DNA from: Gloeobacterales cyanobacterium ES-bin-313
GTDB lineage: Bacteria > Cyanobacteriota > Cyanobacteriia > Gloeobacterales > Gloeobacteraceae
Direction: 5' to 3'
DNA: 64,000 nucleotides
Assembly: GCA_014379585.1 (NCBI GenBank)
Contig: JACMLN010000105.1
Location: 17,808 to 81,807 of the forward strand
Shown in pieces: positions 9,139 to 17,616 of this stretch. The position numbers were made by a program, and so were the translations under genes. Under the pieces are notes generated by a model, which saw only the letters and a list, made by a program, of their open reading frames with translations, was not told where the DNA came from and did not search any database. Positions within the stretch are counted from its first letter, which is position 1. Each line of letters opens with the position of its first letter.

Positions 9139-9533
9139 CTTGCAGGCACTTCTACGGCGCGCACTGCCCGTAGAAGTGCCCCTTTAAGATCTTCAAGGCG
9201 CGTTGGTTTTTGCAAGTAATCGTTGATGCCTGCGGCAAAGCAGGCACTACGGTCGCTGTTCATCGCATGGGCAGTCATGGCGATCATCCATGGCTGCTTT
9301 TTGTGGCCAGTTTTTTGTCGAAGCCGTCGGGCAACTTCAAGGCCATCAATTTCTGGCATCTGAATATCCAACAAGATCACGTCGTAGGCTTGCTTGTCGT
9401 AGGCGGCAAGCACCTCGCGACCATTGTGGGCGACATCGACAGGATAACCGAGCTTCTCAAGGAAGCACAGGGCTACCTTGAGATTGATCGCATTATCTTC
9501 TGCAAGTAGCAAGGAGATGCTAGAGGCTTCCAT
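9135..9533 (-). CDS. Stand-alone response regulator receiver domain
   Basis: A 132-residue protein that is only a REC domain. The acidic pocket is LLLAEDN, the phosphoacceptor Asp is in VILLDIQMPEIDG, and the conserved Thr (AMTAHAM) and Lys (LQKP) are present, so it should be phosphorylatable. The phrasing AGINDYLQKP is typical of C-terminal receivers of hybrid kinases, not of output regulators. The ATG at 9533 lies one base after the rnj stop, so it appears to be the last gene of the asd-dapA-rnj operon. Its partner kinase is unknown. Confidence 0.88.
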   Translation of the reverse strand: MEASSISLLLAEDNAINLKVALCFLEKLGYPVDVAHNGREVLAAYDKQAYDVILLDIQMPEIDGLEVARRLRQKTGHKKQPWMIAMTAHAMNSDRSACFAAGINDYLQKPTRLEDLKGALLRAVRAVEVPAS

Positions 9534-9534
9534 A

Positions 9535-11358
9535 CTAGGGTGCTGTGGGGACGAGTTCAGGGTTTGCAGAGCGGCGGCGTTTTCCAGCACTTGGGCTGGT
9601 CAGAGCAGTGGCTGTTTCTGCTTGGATGGTTCCAGCCCCGGCACTCAGGTCAGGTGTCTGTAAGAGCACCTGAATCAGTGGATGGCTTTGCAGAACTTCG
9701 CGGATGATCTGTTTGACCGTGCGCTCCAAGGTGGAACGAATGCCCATCCAGTCATAGGATACACGCCCATCCGTCTCTTTGTGGGCCTGTTCAGGAAAGC
9801 CTGAGCGCGCCACTTGTTCGACAGCACTGCGCAGCATATCTTCGAGGTTGCGATTATCCGCATTGCGAGCCACGGCTTTGACGACGACCTGTGGACGCGC
9901 CAAGAGACTAGAATCGGCTCCTAGAGCAATCGCCACGGTCACAAACCCATCTTCGGCAAGACGTTGGCGCTCTTTGAGAACACTATCGTTGACCATGCTC
10001 GAACGGGAAGCATCGACGAGATCCACACCAGCTGGAATTTGATCGACGATCGCCATGGAATCAGGAGTCAGTTCGACGACATCCCCGTTTTTGGTGATCA
10101 CGATATTTTCTTTTGGAACGCCCATCGCCTGGGCGGTACGGGAATGGCACACCAACATCCGGTACTCGCCGTGGCAGGGGAAGAAGAACTTCGGTTTGGT
10201 GAGGGCAAGCATCAACTTGTGATCCTCGGTCGCACCGTGACCGGAGACGTGGATGTTTTTGTCGCGTCCATAGATCACATTGGCACCTTGGGACATGAGC
10301 AGATCGACGACCCGAACCACAGAAATCGTGTTGCCAGGAATCGGGTTCGCTGAGAACATGACGGTATCGCCCTGTTTGATCTTGATCTGGCGGTGGTCGC
10401 CGTTGGCAATTCTGGTCAGAGCCGACATTGGTTCACCCTGGGATCCGGTGGTCAAGATCATCACCCGCTCTGGGGGCATGGAGTTGACAACATGGAGCGG
10501 CTGAAGCAATGAGTCTGGGAAATCAGCGATGAAGCCGAGGGTTTTGGCCTTGGCGATCATGTTCAGCATGGAACGGCCAGCGATGGTCACTGAGCGGCCT
10601 GTCTTCTGGGCGATCTCCAGCAACATGTTGATGCGGTGCACCGAGGAAGCAAACGTGGTGACGATCACCCGTCCTTGTGCTTCTTTGACAAAGCGCTCAA
10701 GGCTTGGGTAGATGGAACGCTCGGAGGGCGTAAATCCTGGTACTTCAGCGTTGGTCGAATCGCTGAGGAGACAAAGAACCCCTTTCTCGCCATGCTCCGC
10801 AAGGCGTTGGTAGTCGAATTTGCGGCCATCGACGGGGGTATGGTCGAACTTGAAATCCCCTGTATGGATGACCAAACCGGCTGGGGTGTTGATCGCCAAG
10901 GTGTAGGAGTCGGCCATGGAGTGGGTGTTTTGGATGTACTCCACCAAGAAGTATTTGCCGAGGCGCACCATGCCCCGTGGACCGACGGTGACGATCTTGG
11001 TGCGGTCAAGCAGTTCCGCTTCTTGCAGTTTGTGTTCGAGCAAGGACATGGCTAGACGTGGCCCATAGATGACTGGGATACGCAGGCGTTGCAGGTGATA
11101 GGGAATGCCACCGATATGATCTTCGTGGCCGTGGGTAACAACCATGCCGACAATTTTTTCTTGGTTCGCAATCAGCCAATCGATATTTGGAAGCACAAGG
11201 TTGACACCAGGCATTCCTTCATCTGGAAAGGAGAGGCCGCCGTCGATCAAAATAATTTCTTCACCGACCTGAAAAATCCAGGTATTTTTGCCGATTTCTC
11301 CCAACCCGCCTAAGGGGGTGATGCGCAAGGGCAGAACATTTGTGTTGGTGGTGACCAT
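9535..11358 (-). CDS. rnj: Ribonuclease J
   Basis: A metallo-beta-lactamase/beta-CASP ribonuclease with endo- and 5'-3' exonuclease activity in RNA maturation and decay. The core motif THGHEDHIGG gives His76, His78, Asp80 and His81. HTGDFKFDHTPVDG, LLSDSTNAEVPG, the beta-CASP segment (TTGSQGEPMSAL) and SGHGATEDHKLML follow. At 607 residues it is slightly longer than Bacillus RNase J1, with an Ala/Thr-rich tail. AAAGGAA precedes the ATG. It lies 22 bases downstream of dapA in the asd-dapA-rnj order, which I recall from other cyanobacteria. Confidence 0.95.
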   Translation of the reverse strand: MVTTNTNVLPLRITPLGGLGEIGKNTWIFQVGEEIILIDGGLSFPDEGMPGVNLVLPNIDWLIANQEKIVGMVVTHGHEDHIGGIPYHLQRLRIPVIYGPRLAMSLLEHKLQEAELLDRTKIVTVGPRGMVRLGKYFLVEYIQNTHSMADSYTLAINTPAGLVIHTGDFKFDHTPVDGRKFDYQRLAEHGEKGVLCLLSDSTNAEVPGFTPSERSIYPSLERFVKEAQGRVIVTTFASSVHRINMLLEIAQKTGRSVTIAGRSMLNMIAKAKTLGFIADFPDSLLQPLHVVNSMPPERVMILTTGSQGEPMSALTRIANGDHRQIKIKQGDTVMFSANPIPGNTISVVRVVDLLMSQGANVIYGRDKNIHVSGHGATEDHKLMLALTKPKFFFPCHGEYRMLVCHSRTAQAMGVPKENIVITKNGDVVELTPDSMAIVDQIPAGVDLVDASRSSMVNDSVLKERQRLAEDGFVTVAIALGADSSLLARPQVVVKAVARNADNRNLEDMLRSAVEQVARSGFPEQAHKETDGRVSYDWMGIRSTLERTVKQIIREVLQSHPLIQVLLQTPDLSAGAGTIQAETATALTSPSAGKRRRSANPELVPTAP

Positions 11359-11380
11359 GAGTTTCCTTTGGGTACAGTTT

Positions 11381-12259
11381 TTACAAAATTTGGAGTTCGG
11401 TTAGGAGCTGCGCCAGCCGCTGCTTCAGCTCTGCGTCCGCAGGCATTAAAGGCAAACGACAGTAGTTGACATCCCAACCGAGAAGTTCGAGACACGCTTT
11501 GACTGGAAGTGGGTTGGTAGACCAAAAAAGGCCACGGAACAATGGAAAAAGCTGAAGATGGATTTCTGCCGCTTTTTGGGGTTGACCAGCGCGATACGCC
11601 TGGATCATGGCTTGGATGGCAGGGCCAACCAGATGGGAAGCGATACTCACAACACCGACAGCACCGACGGACAACATCGGGAGCGTGAGCGAATCGTCGC
11701 CGCAGTAGATCTTGAAATCGTCACGAACAAGGGCACGGATGGCGCTGACTTGATCGAGAGATCCACTTGCTTCTTTGATGGCAACAATATTTGGGACTTC
11801 AGCGAGTTTGGCCACAGTTTCAGGGGCAAGGCTGACACCTGTGCGGCCAGGCACGTTGTAGAGCATGATCGGCATCTCTGATGCCTCAGCAATTGCTCGA
11901 AAATGGGCGTAGAGTCCTTCCTGCGGGGGTTTGTTGTAGTAAGGACAGACTTGTAGGGATCCGTCTAGACCTAAAGCAGCTGCTTTTTGGGTGGCAGTAA
12001 TTGCTTCTTGGGTCGAGTTTGAACCCGTGCCTGCCATCACTTTGGCTCGGCCTGTGACGGTCTGGCGGACAACGCGGAAGAGTTCAAACTCTTCTTCCCA
12101 ACTCAGGGTTGGCGACTCACCCGTTGTGCCACAGACAACCAGCGTGTCGGTGCCAGAGTTCACGAGATGATCCGCCAGTTTTTCGGTGAGCGCGTAATTC
12201 ACTTTGCCTTCTTGATCGAAGGGAGTAATCATGGCAGTCAAGACATTGCCGAAGCTCAA
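11381..12259 (-). CDS. dapA: 4-hydroxy-tetrahydrodipicolinate synthase
   Basis: Condenses pyruvate with aspartate semialdehyde, the first committed step to diaminopimelate and lysine. A TIM-barrel protein with the Schiff-base lysine in VAIKEASG, the YNVPGRTG motif with the catalytic Tyr, and [14 protein letters not shown] near the N-terminus. The frame runs to an ATG at 12280. I prefer the TTG at 12259: GGGAGG is five bases ahead, it overlaps the asd stop as TTGA, and it gives the usual 292 residues. Its substrate is made by the upstream asd product. Confidence 0.95.
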   Translation of the reverse strand: MSFGNVLTAMITPFDQEGKVNYALTEKLADHLVNSGTDTLVVCGTTGESPTLSWEEEFELFRVVRQTVTGRAKVMAGTGSNSTQEAITATQKAAALGLDGSLQVCPYYNKPPQEGLYAHFRAIAEASEMPIMLYNVPGRTGVSLAPETVAKLAEVPNIVAIKEASGSLDQVSAIRALVRDDFKIYCGDDSLTLPMLSVGAVGVVSIASHLVGPAIQAMIQAYRAGQPQKAAEIHLQLFPLFRGLFWSTNPLPVKACLELLGWDVNYCRLPLMPADAELKQRLAQLLTELQIL

Positions 12260-13269
12260 TCGAACCTCCCACACAGACATTCCGCAATCTGAACAGCATT
12301 GAGAGCTGCCCCTTTGCGAATTTGATCCCCACAGAGCCAGAGTTCAAGGGCGTTGGGGCAAGAAAGATCCTGGCGGATCCGCCCGACCAACACATCGTCT
12401 TGATCGCTCGCTTCGTTGGGCATCGGGAAGTAGTTGCGACTCCAGTCTTCGACGAGGCGGACTCCAGGCGCTTTGGCGAGCAGTGCTCGTGCTTCATCCA
12501 CTGGGAACGGTGCGTCAAATTCAATATTTAACGATTCGCTGTGGGCACGGAGCACACTCACCCGAACACAGGTCGCTGTAATCGGTAGATGATCCGCGTG
12601 AAACATTTTGCGGGTTTCCAGGATCATCTTTTTTTCCTCTTCACAGTAGAAATCTTCGCCAATGGAAGAGTTGTGGGGAAAGAGGTTAAAAGCAATCGGG
12701 TGTGGGAAGACTTCCGGCTTCGCAGTCCGCCCATCCAAGACATCCTGGGTCTGCTGTTGGAGTTCGATCATTCCCGCTGCCCCTGCTCCGGAGGCTGCCT
12801 GATAGGTCGAAATCACCAAACGCTTCACCGCACGAACCTTGTGGAGAGGCCAGACAGCCAACACCATCAAGATCGTCGAGCAGTTGGGGTTAGCAACAAT
12901 TCCAAGATGATGCTCTAGGTCTTCAGGATTGACCTCTGGCACAACCAGAGGAACGGTTGGATCCATGCGGAAGGCGCTGGAGTTGTCAATAAACACACTT
13001 CCTTGAGACTGCAAAAACGGTGCCCATTCACGGGCAATGGCAGCATCGGTGGCACCGAGGGCAATATCGACCCCACGCAAATTCTCGGCGTTGAGCACTT
13101 CAACAGGCAGGGTATCGTCGCCAAAGGCAATCCAACGTCCGGCGGAGCGTTCCGAAGCGAGCAGCCTTAGCTTGCTAATCGGAAATTTGCGCTCATGTAA
13201 AAGTCGTACCATTTCCGTGCCGACTGCTCCCGTTGCACCGAGAACAGCGACACAATATTCACGAGTCAA
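12256..13269 (-). CDS. asd: Aspartate-semialdehyde dehydrogenase
   Basis: Reduces aspartyl-phosphate to aspartate semialdehyde with NADPH, at the branch to lysine/diaminopimelate and to threonine/methionine. The N-terminal [10 protein letters not shown] binds NADPH and NPNCSTI contains the catalytic Cys130; [11 protein letters not shown] follows. The 337 residues match the family. The start is TTG at 13269, supported by AAGGAGG four to five bases ahead. It is the first gene of the asd-dapA-rnj-receiver operon. Confidence 0.95.
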   Translation of the reverse strand: MTREYCVAVLGATGAVGTEMVRLLHERKFPISKLRLLASERSAGRWIAFGDDTLPVEVLNAENLRGVDIALGATDAAIAREWAPFLQSQGSVFIDNSSAFRMDPTVPLVVPEVNPEDLEHHLGIVANPNCSTILMVLAVWPLHKVRAVKRLVISTYQAASGAGAAGMIELQQQTQDVLDGRTAKPEVFPHPIAFNLFPHNSSIGEDFYCEEEKKMILETRKMFHADHLPITATCVRVSVLRAHSESLNIEFDAPFPVDEARALLAKAPGVRLVEDWSRNYFPMPNEASDQDDVLVGRIRQDLSCPNALELWLCGDQIRKGAALNAVQIAECLCGRFD

Positions 13270-13363
13270 TGGACCTCCTTGGTCATACAGTTTTGCTGAA
13301 GAGACTGCTCTTACTTAAAAGCATGTGTAGCTGTAGAAGATTTTAGTTTTATTTCTGTTGCTC

Positions 13364-15829
13364 CTATTGTAAGCGAGGAGATGGCGTGTCGCAATCGTCG
13401 GTCATAGAATTTTCCGTATGCAGAGCCTCTTCCAAGGAAATATTCAGGGCGAGGCTTGAACCTTCATCGCGCAAACTCTGCAGAAGTAAGGGAATAATTG
13501 CAGTTTCTGAATTGTTGAGCAGTTCACTGCGCACTTTAGCCGTCTCCGCGTTCGGGGAATTAGGGTCAAGCACGATCGCGTTGGGGTGCTCTTTGCGAGC
13601 GATCTGGATGCCCTCAATACTATCTGGGGCGAAAAGCAGGTGGTAAGGCCGCTCACTTAAATAGGTAGCAACCCGCTGTTGTACCTGAAGATCCGCTTCA
13701 ATAAACAACACCTTGACATTCTGGTCAGCCCCCAAAGCCTGCAGTGTGCGGGGAGAAACCGTTGGCAGTCGAACGGTGAATGTACTGCCTTGCCCAAGCA
13801 CACTCTCAAGGGAAATCTGTCCCCCCAAAAGATTGGTGAGCCGCTTGCAGATCGCTAACCCCAGACCCGTTCCCCCGGCTTGCCGAGTTGCAGCACCTTC
13901 TAAGCGGCGAAATTCATCGAAGACTTGTGACTGCTGATCCAAAGGAATGCCTGGGCCAGTATCTCTGACTCGAAATTCACAGGTTTGGAGGGTCGTGAGG
14001 CTGACCCACACTGCGACTTCTCCACTTGCGGTGTACTTAAAAGCATTGCTGAGTAAATTCGTCAAAATGGTGCGCAAGTGCTGGGGATCTGTTTCGATAC
14101 TTTGGAGGGCTGGATCGACTTGGACGCGAACTTTTAAGCTCTTTTGAGCGGCCAAACTATCGAGTGAATCGAGTACTTCATAAATAAAATGCTTTATGTT
14201 CACTGTTGCATACTGCAAATCTGCTTTTCCAGCTTTGATCTTAGCCAAATCCAAAATATCGTTGACGAGGCGCAGTTGGATTTTGCCATTTTGGTAGATG
14301 CGTTCTAGTTGAAAAAGCACTTGCGGCAATCCCTGAATGCTTTGATTGCGCAGGAGCAGTTGACTAAAACCGATGATTGCGTTGAGAGGTGTTCGCAACT
14401 CGTGACTCATGGAAGCTAAGAAACGGTTCTTTTGACGATCGGCTTCTAAAAGATCCTGGTTTTGCAATTCGATCTGGCGACGTTGACGCTCTAATTCTTT
14501 GTTCGTTGCTTCTAAGCGAAAACGGGCATCGGCGATCATCTGCACACTGGAACTATTGAGCAAAGCAACGGCAATTTGGCTACTGATACTCTCCAATAAG
14601 TAGCGCGCTTGGGGGCGAAGGTTGATGCTACCACCGACGAACAAGACAGCAACTAGCTCTAAATTACTGATCAAAGGCCATACTGAGAGGGTTTGGGGTT
14701 TGATCTCTCCGGTGGCAGTTTTTAACGCAATCCCTTCGGTATCTGGTGCGCTGAGGGTAATTGGGGTGCAGGTGTAGATGGCCGCACTCAGTAAACTCTC
14801 TAAAGATTCGATTGAATTCAGATTGCGGCTGCACTGGAGAAACGGGCGATCCTGCTGCATCAAGAAGAGCGCCCCCAATTCCATCTCGGTCAGCTCACAG
14901 ATCTTTTCTAAGAGCCGCTCACACAGCGGGGCAATTTCAACTTCTTCTACCAAGATCGCATCGAGTGCTCGCAGTTCATTCAAAATGTCCCGCTCCAATA
15001 ACTGTGCGGTTTGTGTGCCTAGTTGCTCTGCCATAGCGTTAAATGTCCCGGCAAAAAGAGCCAGTTCATTGTTGCGAGCAACCAGCATTTCTGGGACGCG
15101 AGCACTGATGTCCCCGGCACTGAGGGAGCGGGCTGTTTCTTCGAGAGCACCGAGGGAATCTTTGAGATCTCGAACGAGGTCGAGGGCAATCAGAGCACCA
15201 AAAATCCCAGATGTAAGCACAATACCGAAACTCAAGCTGTCGATTGCAAGTTGGCGGCTAAGATTGAGGGCTTCTAATTTGCGCACGAGTCGGCTATGGC
15301 GCTTTTCGAGTTTGCTGATATCGTCGCGAAAGCGCTGAAAAAGATTTTTGCCAACCCGACTACGCACTTGATCCACTGCTTTCGGATAGTCCTTTCGCCA
15401 AATCGGTTCCATCTCGGCGGTTTGAACGTGGGTGTACCATGCTTTTGCGCTATCTTCGACGGCATTGAGTTCTGGGATCAAATCTTCATTTGTCTCAGCC
15501 GCAAGGGTAAGCAAAAGTTGCCTCGCCTGCGTCTCTGCAACGTAAAACTTTTCTCTTCCTTTGTAGTAGGTTTTTAGAAAAGCTTCGTCGTGGGTGATGA
15601 TAAAACCACGCTCACCCGCCTCTTGGTCGATCATGCCAGCGAGCATATCGCTGATATTTGCATTTAACTGCTGGCTCTGGCGATAGGACTGACGCAGGGC
15701 TTCGACTTGATTGCTGACCAACCACTGCCCAAAGGCAGAAGCGCACGTCATAATAGTCAGCGTCGCGCCCAGTCCATAAATGAGGCGCTGGGCAATGGAT
15801 CTTCCTCGCTTCTTGACATCTGCTGTCAT
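13364..15829 (-). CDS. Hybrid sensor histidine kinase (CHASE3-HAMP-GAF-HisKA-HATPase, degenerate receiver)
   Basis: An 821-residue membrane sensor kinase. After an N-terminal transmembrane helix comes a CHASE3-like periplasmic domain (DQEAGERGFIITHDE), a second helix, HAMP, a GAF domain, then HisKA with the phosphorylatable His in SMSHELRTPLNAIIGF and a HATPase domain (N box, DTGPGIP, GTGLGLAICKRL). The C-terminal 110 residues resemble a receiver. The Asp in VLDPNSPN is present, but the acidic pair reads EADL and the Thr and Lys are lost. ATG 15829 is preferred; the open frame to 15895 runs into the opposite gene's leader. The signal is unknown. Confidence 0.92.
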   Translation of the reverse strand: MTADVKKRGRSIAQRLIYGLGATLTIMTCASAFGQWLVSNQVEALRQSYRQSQQLNANISDMLAGMIDQEAGERGFIITHDEAFLKTYYKGREKFYVAETQARQLLLTLAAETNEDLIPELNAVEDSAKAWYTHVQTAEMEPIWRKDYPKAVDQVRSRVGKNLFQRFRDDISKLEKRHSRLVRKLEALNLSRQLAIDSLSFGIVLTSGIFGALIALDLVRDLKDSLGALEETARSLSAGDISARVPEMLVARNNELALFAGTFNAMAEQLGTQTAQLLERDILNELRALDAILVEEVEIAPLCERLLEKICELTEMELGALFLMQQDRPFLQCSRNLNSIESLESLLSAAIYTCTPITLSAPDTEGIALKTATGEIKPQTLSVWPLISNLELVAVLFVGGSINLRPQARYLLESISSQIAVALLNSSSVQMIADARFRLEATNKELERQRRQIELQNQDLLEADRQKNRFLASMSHELRTPLNAIIGFSQLLLRNQSIQGLPQVLFQLERIYQNGKIQLRLVNDILDLAKIKAGKADLQYATVNIKHFIYEVLDSLDSLAAQKSLKVRVQVDPALQSIETDPQHLRTILTNLLSNAFKYTASGEVAVWVSLTTLQTCEFRVRDTGPGIPLDQQSQVFDEFRRLEGAATRQAGGTGLGLAICKRLTNLLGGQISLESVLGQGSTFTVRLPTVSPRTLQALGADQNVKVLFIEADLQVQQRVATYLSERPYHLLFAPDSIEGIQIARKEHPNAIVLDPNSPNAETAKVRSELLNNSETAIIPLLLQSLRDEGSSLALNISLEEALHTENSMTDDCDTPSPRLQ

Positions 15830-15909
15830 GGGAAACCGCTTCGGCTGGCTTAGGTTAATTGTATAGTACAAATTTCGTCGTCTCTCTTTTGGCAAAGGAG
15901 CGTGATTCA

Positions 15910-17526
15910 GTGAAAAAGAAACCGAGGGGTTTCGACAAGTTGCTCAATGAGAAAGTGGCTTCTCGGCATTCAGAAGACCTAAAAGCTATCTACGATCTTG
16001 CTGTGCGCCTCTACGAAGCTGGTCGTTTTTCTGAGGCCGTGCCGCTCCTGAGGCGCGTTTTGAAGGATGAGCCAAACCAATTTGTGGCACTGTTTGCCCT
16101 TGGTATTTCCCTACGCAGACTGAAGCAGCTCGATGAAGGGGCAACAGCATTAAATCGTGCAATTGCCCTCAAGCCAGACTTTTTTGAGGCGCACTATAAT
16201 TTGGGGCTATTACTGAACGAGCAAGGTCTCGCCGATGAAGCGGCTCATGCTTTTCGTCGTGCCATCGATTTGCGCCCCGATGTGAGTTCAGCACACTCAA
16301 ATCTGCTGATGGCTTTGCAATACTCTTCGGGGCTGACAACAGAACGCTGGCGGGAGGCTCTGATCGCCTTTGCCCAATGCTTCCCCCCAACGCCTCCCAC
16401 AACATACGCGAATGCGCCCGATCCTGAGCGGGTTTTGCGGATTGGTTATGTCAGCCCCGATTTCTATCAACATTCCTGTGCTTGGTTTATCGAGCCACTT
16501 CTGAAAGCTCACGACCGTAAGCAGATCGAAGTTTTTTGTTATTCCCAGGTAGCTTCTCCTGATGTAGTGACGGCGCGACTACGCGCACTATCGGATGGCT
16601 GGCGGGAGATTGTTCACCATGAAGATGAAAAGGTCGCAACCCTTATCAGCGAGGATCATATTGATATTCTTGTCGATTGTGCCGGCCATTCTGCTTGCAA
16701 CCGCCTTGGCGTGTTTGCCCGCAAACCCGCTCCTGTCCAGGTGAGTTGGCTCGGTTATCCAGCGAGTACGGGCCTGAGTGCAGTCGATTACCGACTTTCT
16801 GATCCGTGGTTGACACCGCCTGACACCTCAGAATATTTTTCTGAAACGATCTGGAATCTGGAACAATCCGCCCACTGCTATGGGCCACCGCTTGACGCTC
16901 CTGCTGTTGCCCCAGCTCCAGTGCTAAAGCGTGGGCAGATTACCTTCGGCTCGTTCAACAACCTGACGAAGGTGGGCAGAGAAACCGTCGCTCTCTGGGC
17001 AGCAGTGCTGCAAGCAATTCCTGAAAGCCGACTGCTGCTCAAGGCGCATCAGGCCAGTGATCTCAGTGTGCAAGGCAACTTGACCACTGCCTTTGGCGCT
17101 TATGGCGTGCTTCCCCAACGTATTGCCTTCATCGGGAAAGCACCGACTGTCAAAACCCATCTTGCCTACTACGCCCAGATCGACATCGCTCTTGATACTT
17201 TTCCCTACAATGGGGCGACCACAACCCTCGAATCCCTGTGGATGGGGGTGCCAGTTGTTTCGTTGATTGGCGAGCGTGCCGCATCGCGCTATGGTCTTGC
17301 CTTTTTGAGCGCGGTTGGCCTGAGAGAACTTGCAGCAACGGATCTCGATCAGTTCGTAGCGACAGCCGTTGCACTTGCTGGTGATCTCGAACGCTTAGTT
17401 GGTCTGCGCAACACTCTGCGGGGAACCCTGGGCAGTTCAACGTTGTGCGACGCAGCTAGTTTTGCCCAGACCGTGGAGAACGCTTACCGACAGATGTGGC
17501 GGCACTGGTGTGCAAATTCGGGTTGA
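15910..17526 (+). CDS. TPR protein with O-GlcNAc-transferase-like glycosyltransferase domain
   Basis: A 538-residue protein of the SPINDLY/OGT type. About four tetratricopeptide repeats fill residues 20-135 (FVALFALGISLRRLKQLDEG and similar). A GT41-type catalytic region follows, with RIGYVSPDFYQHS, QVSWLGYPASTGLSAVDYRL, ITFGSFNNLTKV and YNGATTTLESLWMGVPVVSL. The family transfers N-acetylglucosamine or another sugar to protein Ser/Thr; bacterial substrates are mostly unknown. The GTG at 15910 is chosen because AAGGAG lies nine bases ahead. A palindromic repeat lies just past the stop. Confidence 0.9.
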   Translation: MKKKPRGFDKLLNEKVASRHSEDLKAIYDLAVRLYEAGRFSEAVPLLRRVLKDEPNQFVALFALGISLRRLKQLDEGATALNRAIALKPDFFEAHYNLGLLLNEQGLADEAAHAFRRAIDLRPDVSSAHSNLLMALQYSSGLTTERWREALIAFAQCFPPTPPTTYANAPDPERVLRIGYVSPDFYQHSCAWFIEPLLKAHDRKQIEVFCYSQVASPDVVTARLRALSDGWREIVHHEDEKVATLISEDHIDILVDCAGHSACNRLGVFARKPAPVQVSWLGYPASTGLSAVDYRLSDPWLTPPDTSEYFSETIWNLEQSAHCYGPPLDAPAVAPAPVLKRGQITFGSFNNLTKVGRETVALWAAVLQAIPESRLLLKAHQASDLSVQGNLTTAFGAYGVLPQRIAFIGKAPTVKTHLAYYAQIDIALDTFPYNGATTTLESLWMGVPVVSLIGERAASRYGLAFLSAVGLRELAATDLDQFVATAVALAGDLERLVGLRNTLRGTLGSSTLCDAASFAQTVENAYRQMWRHWCANSG

Positions 17527-17550
17527 TCTTTCGGTGGTTGGCTTAAGGAA

Positions 17551-17570
17551 GGGCGCAGCACGCTGCGCCC
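17551..17570. repeat. Palindromic intergenic repeat, copy 1
   Basis: GGGCGCAGC and GCTGCGCCC face each other across two bases, followed by CTAC. The element lies between the convergent TPR glycosyltransferase and RND transporter genes. It resembles the hairpin at 42952-42977, which also sits just past a gene end, so the two look like members of one extragenic palindrome family. It may also end transcription, though no long T run follows. Confidence 0.65.
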
Positions 17571-17616
17571 CTACATATCCTGATGATTGCTTCGTGTATT
17601 TCTAGAAACGATATGA

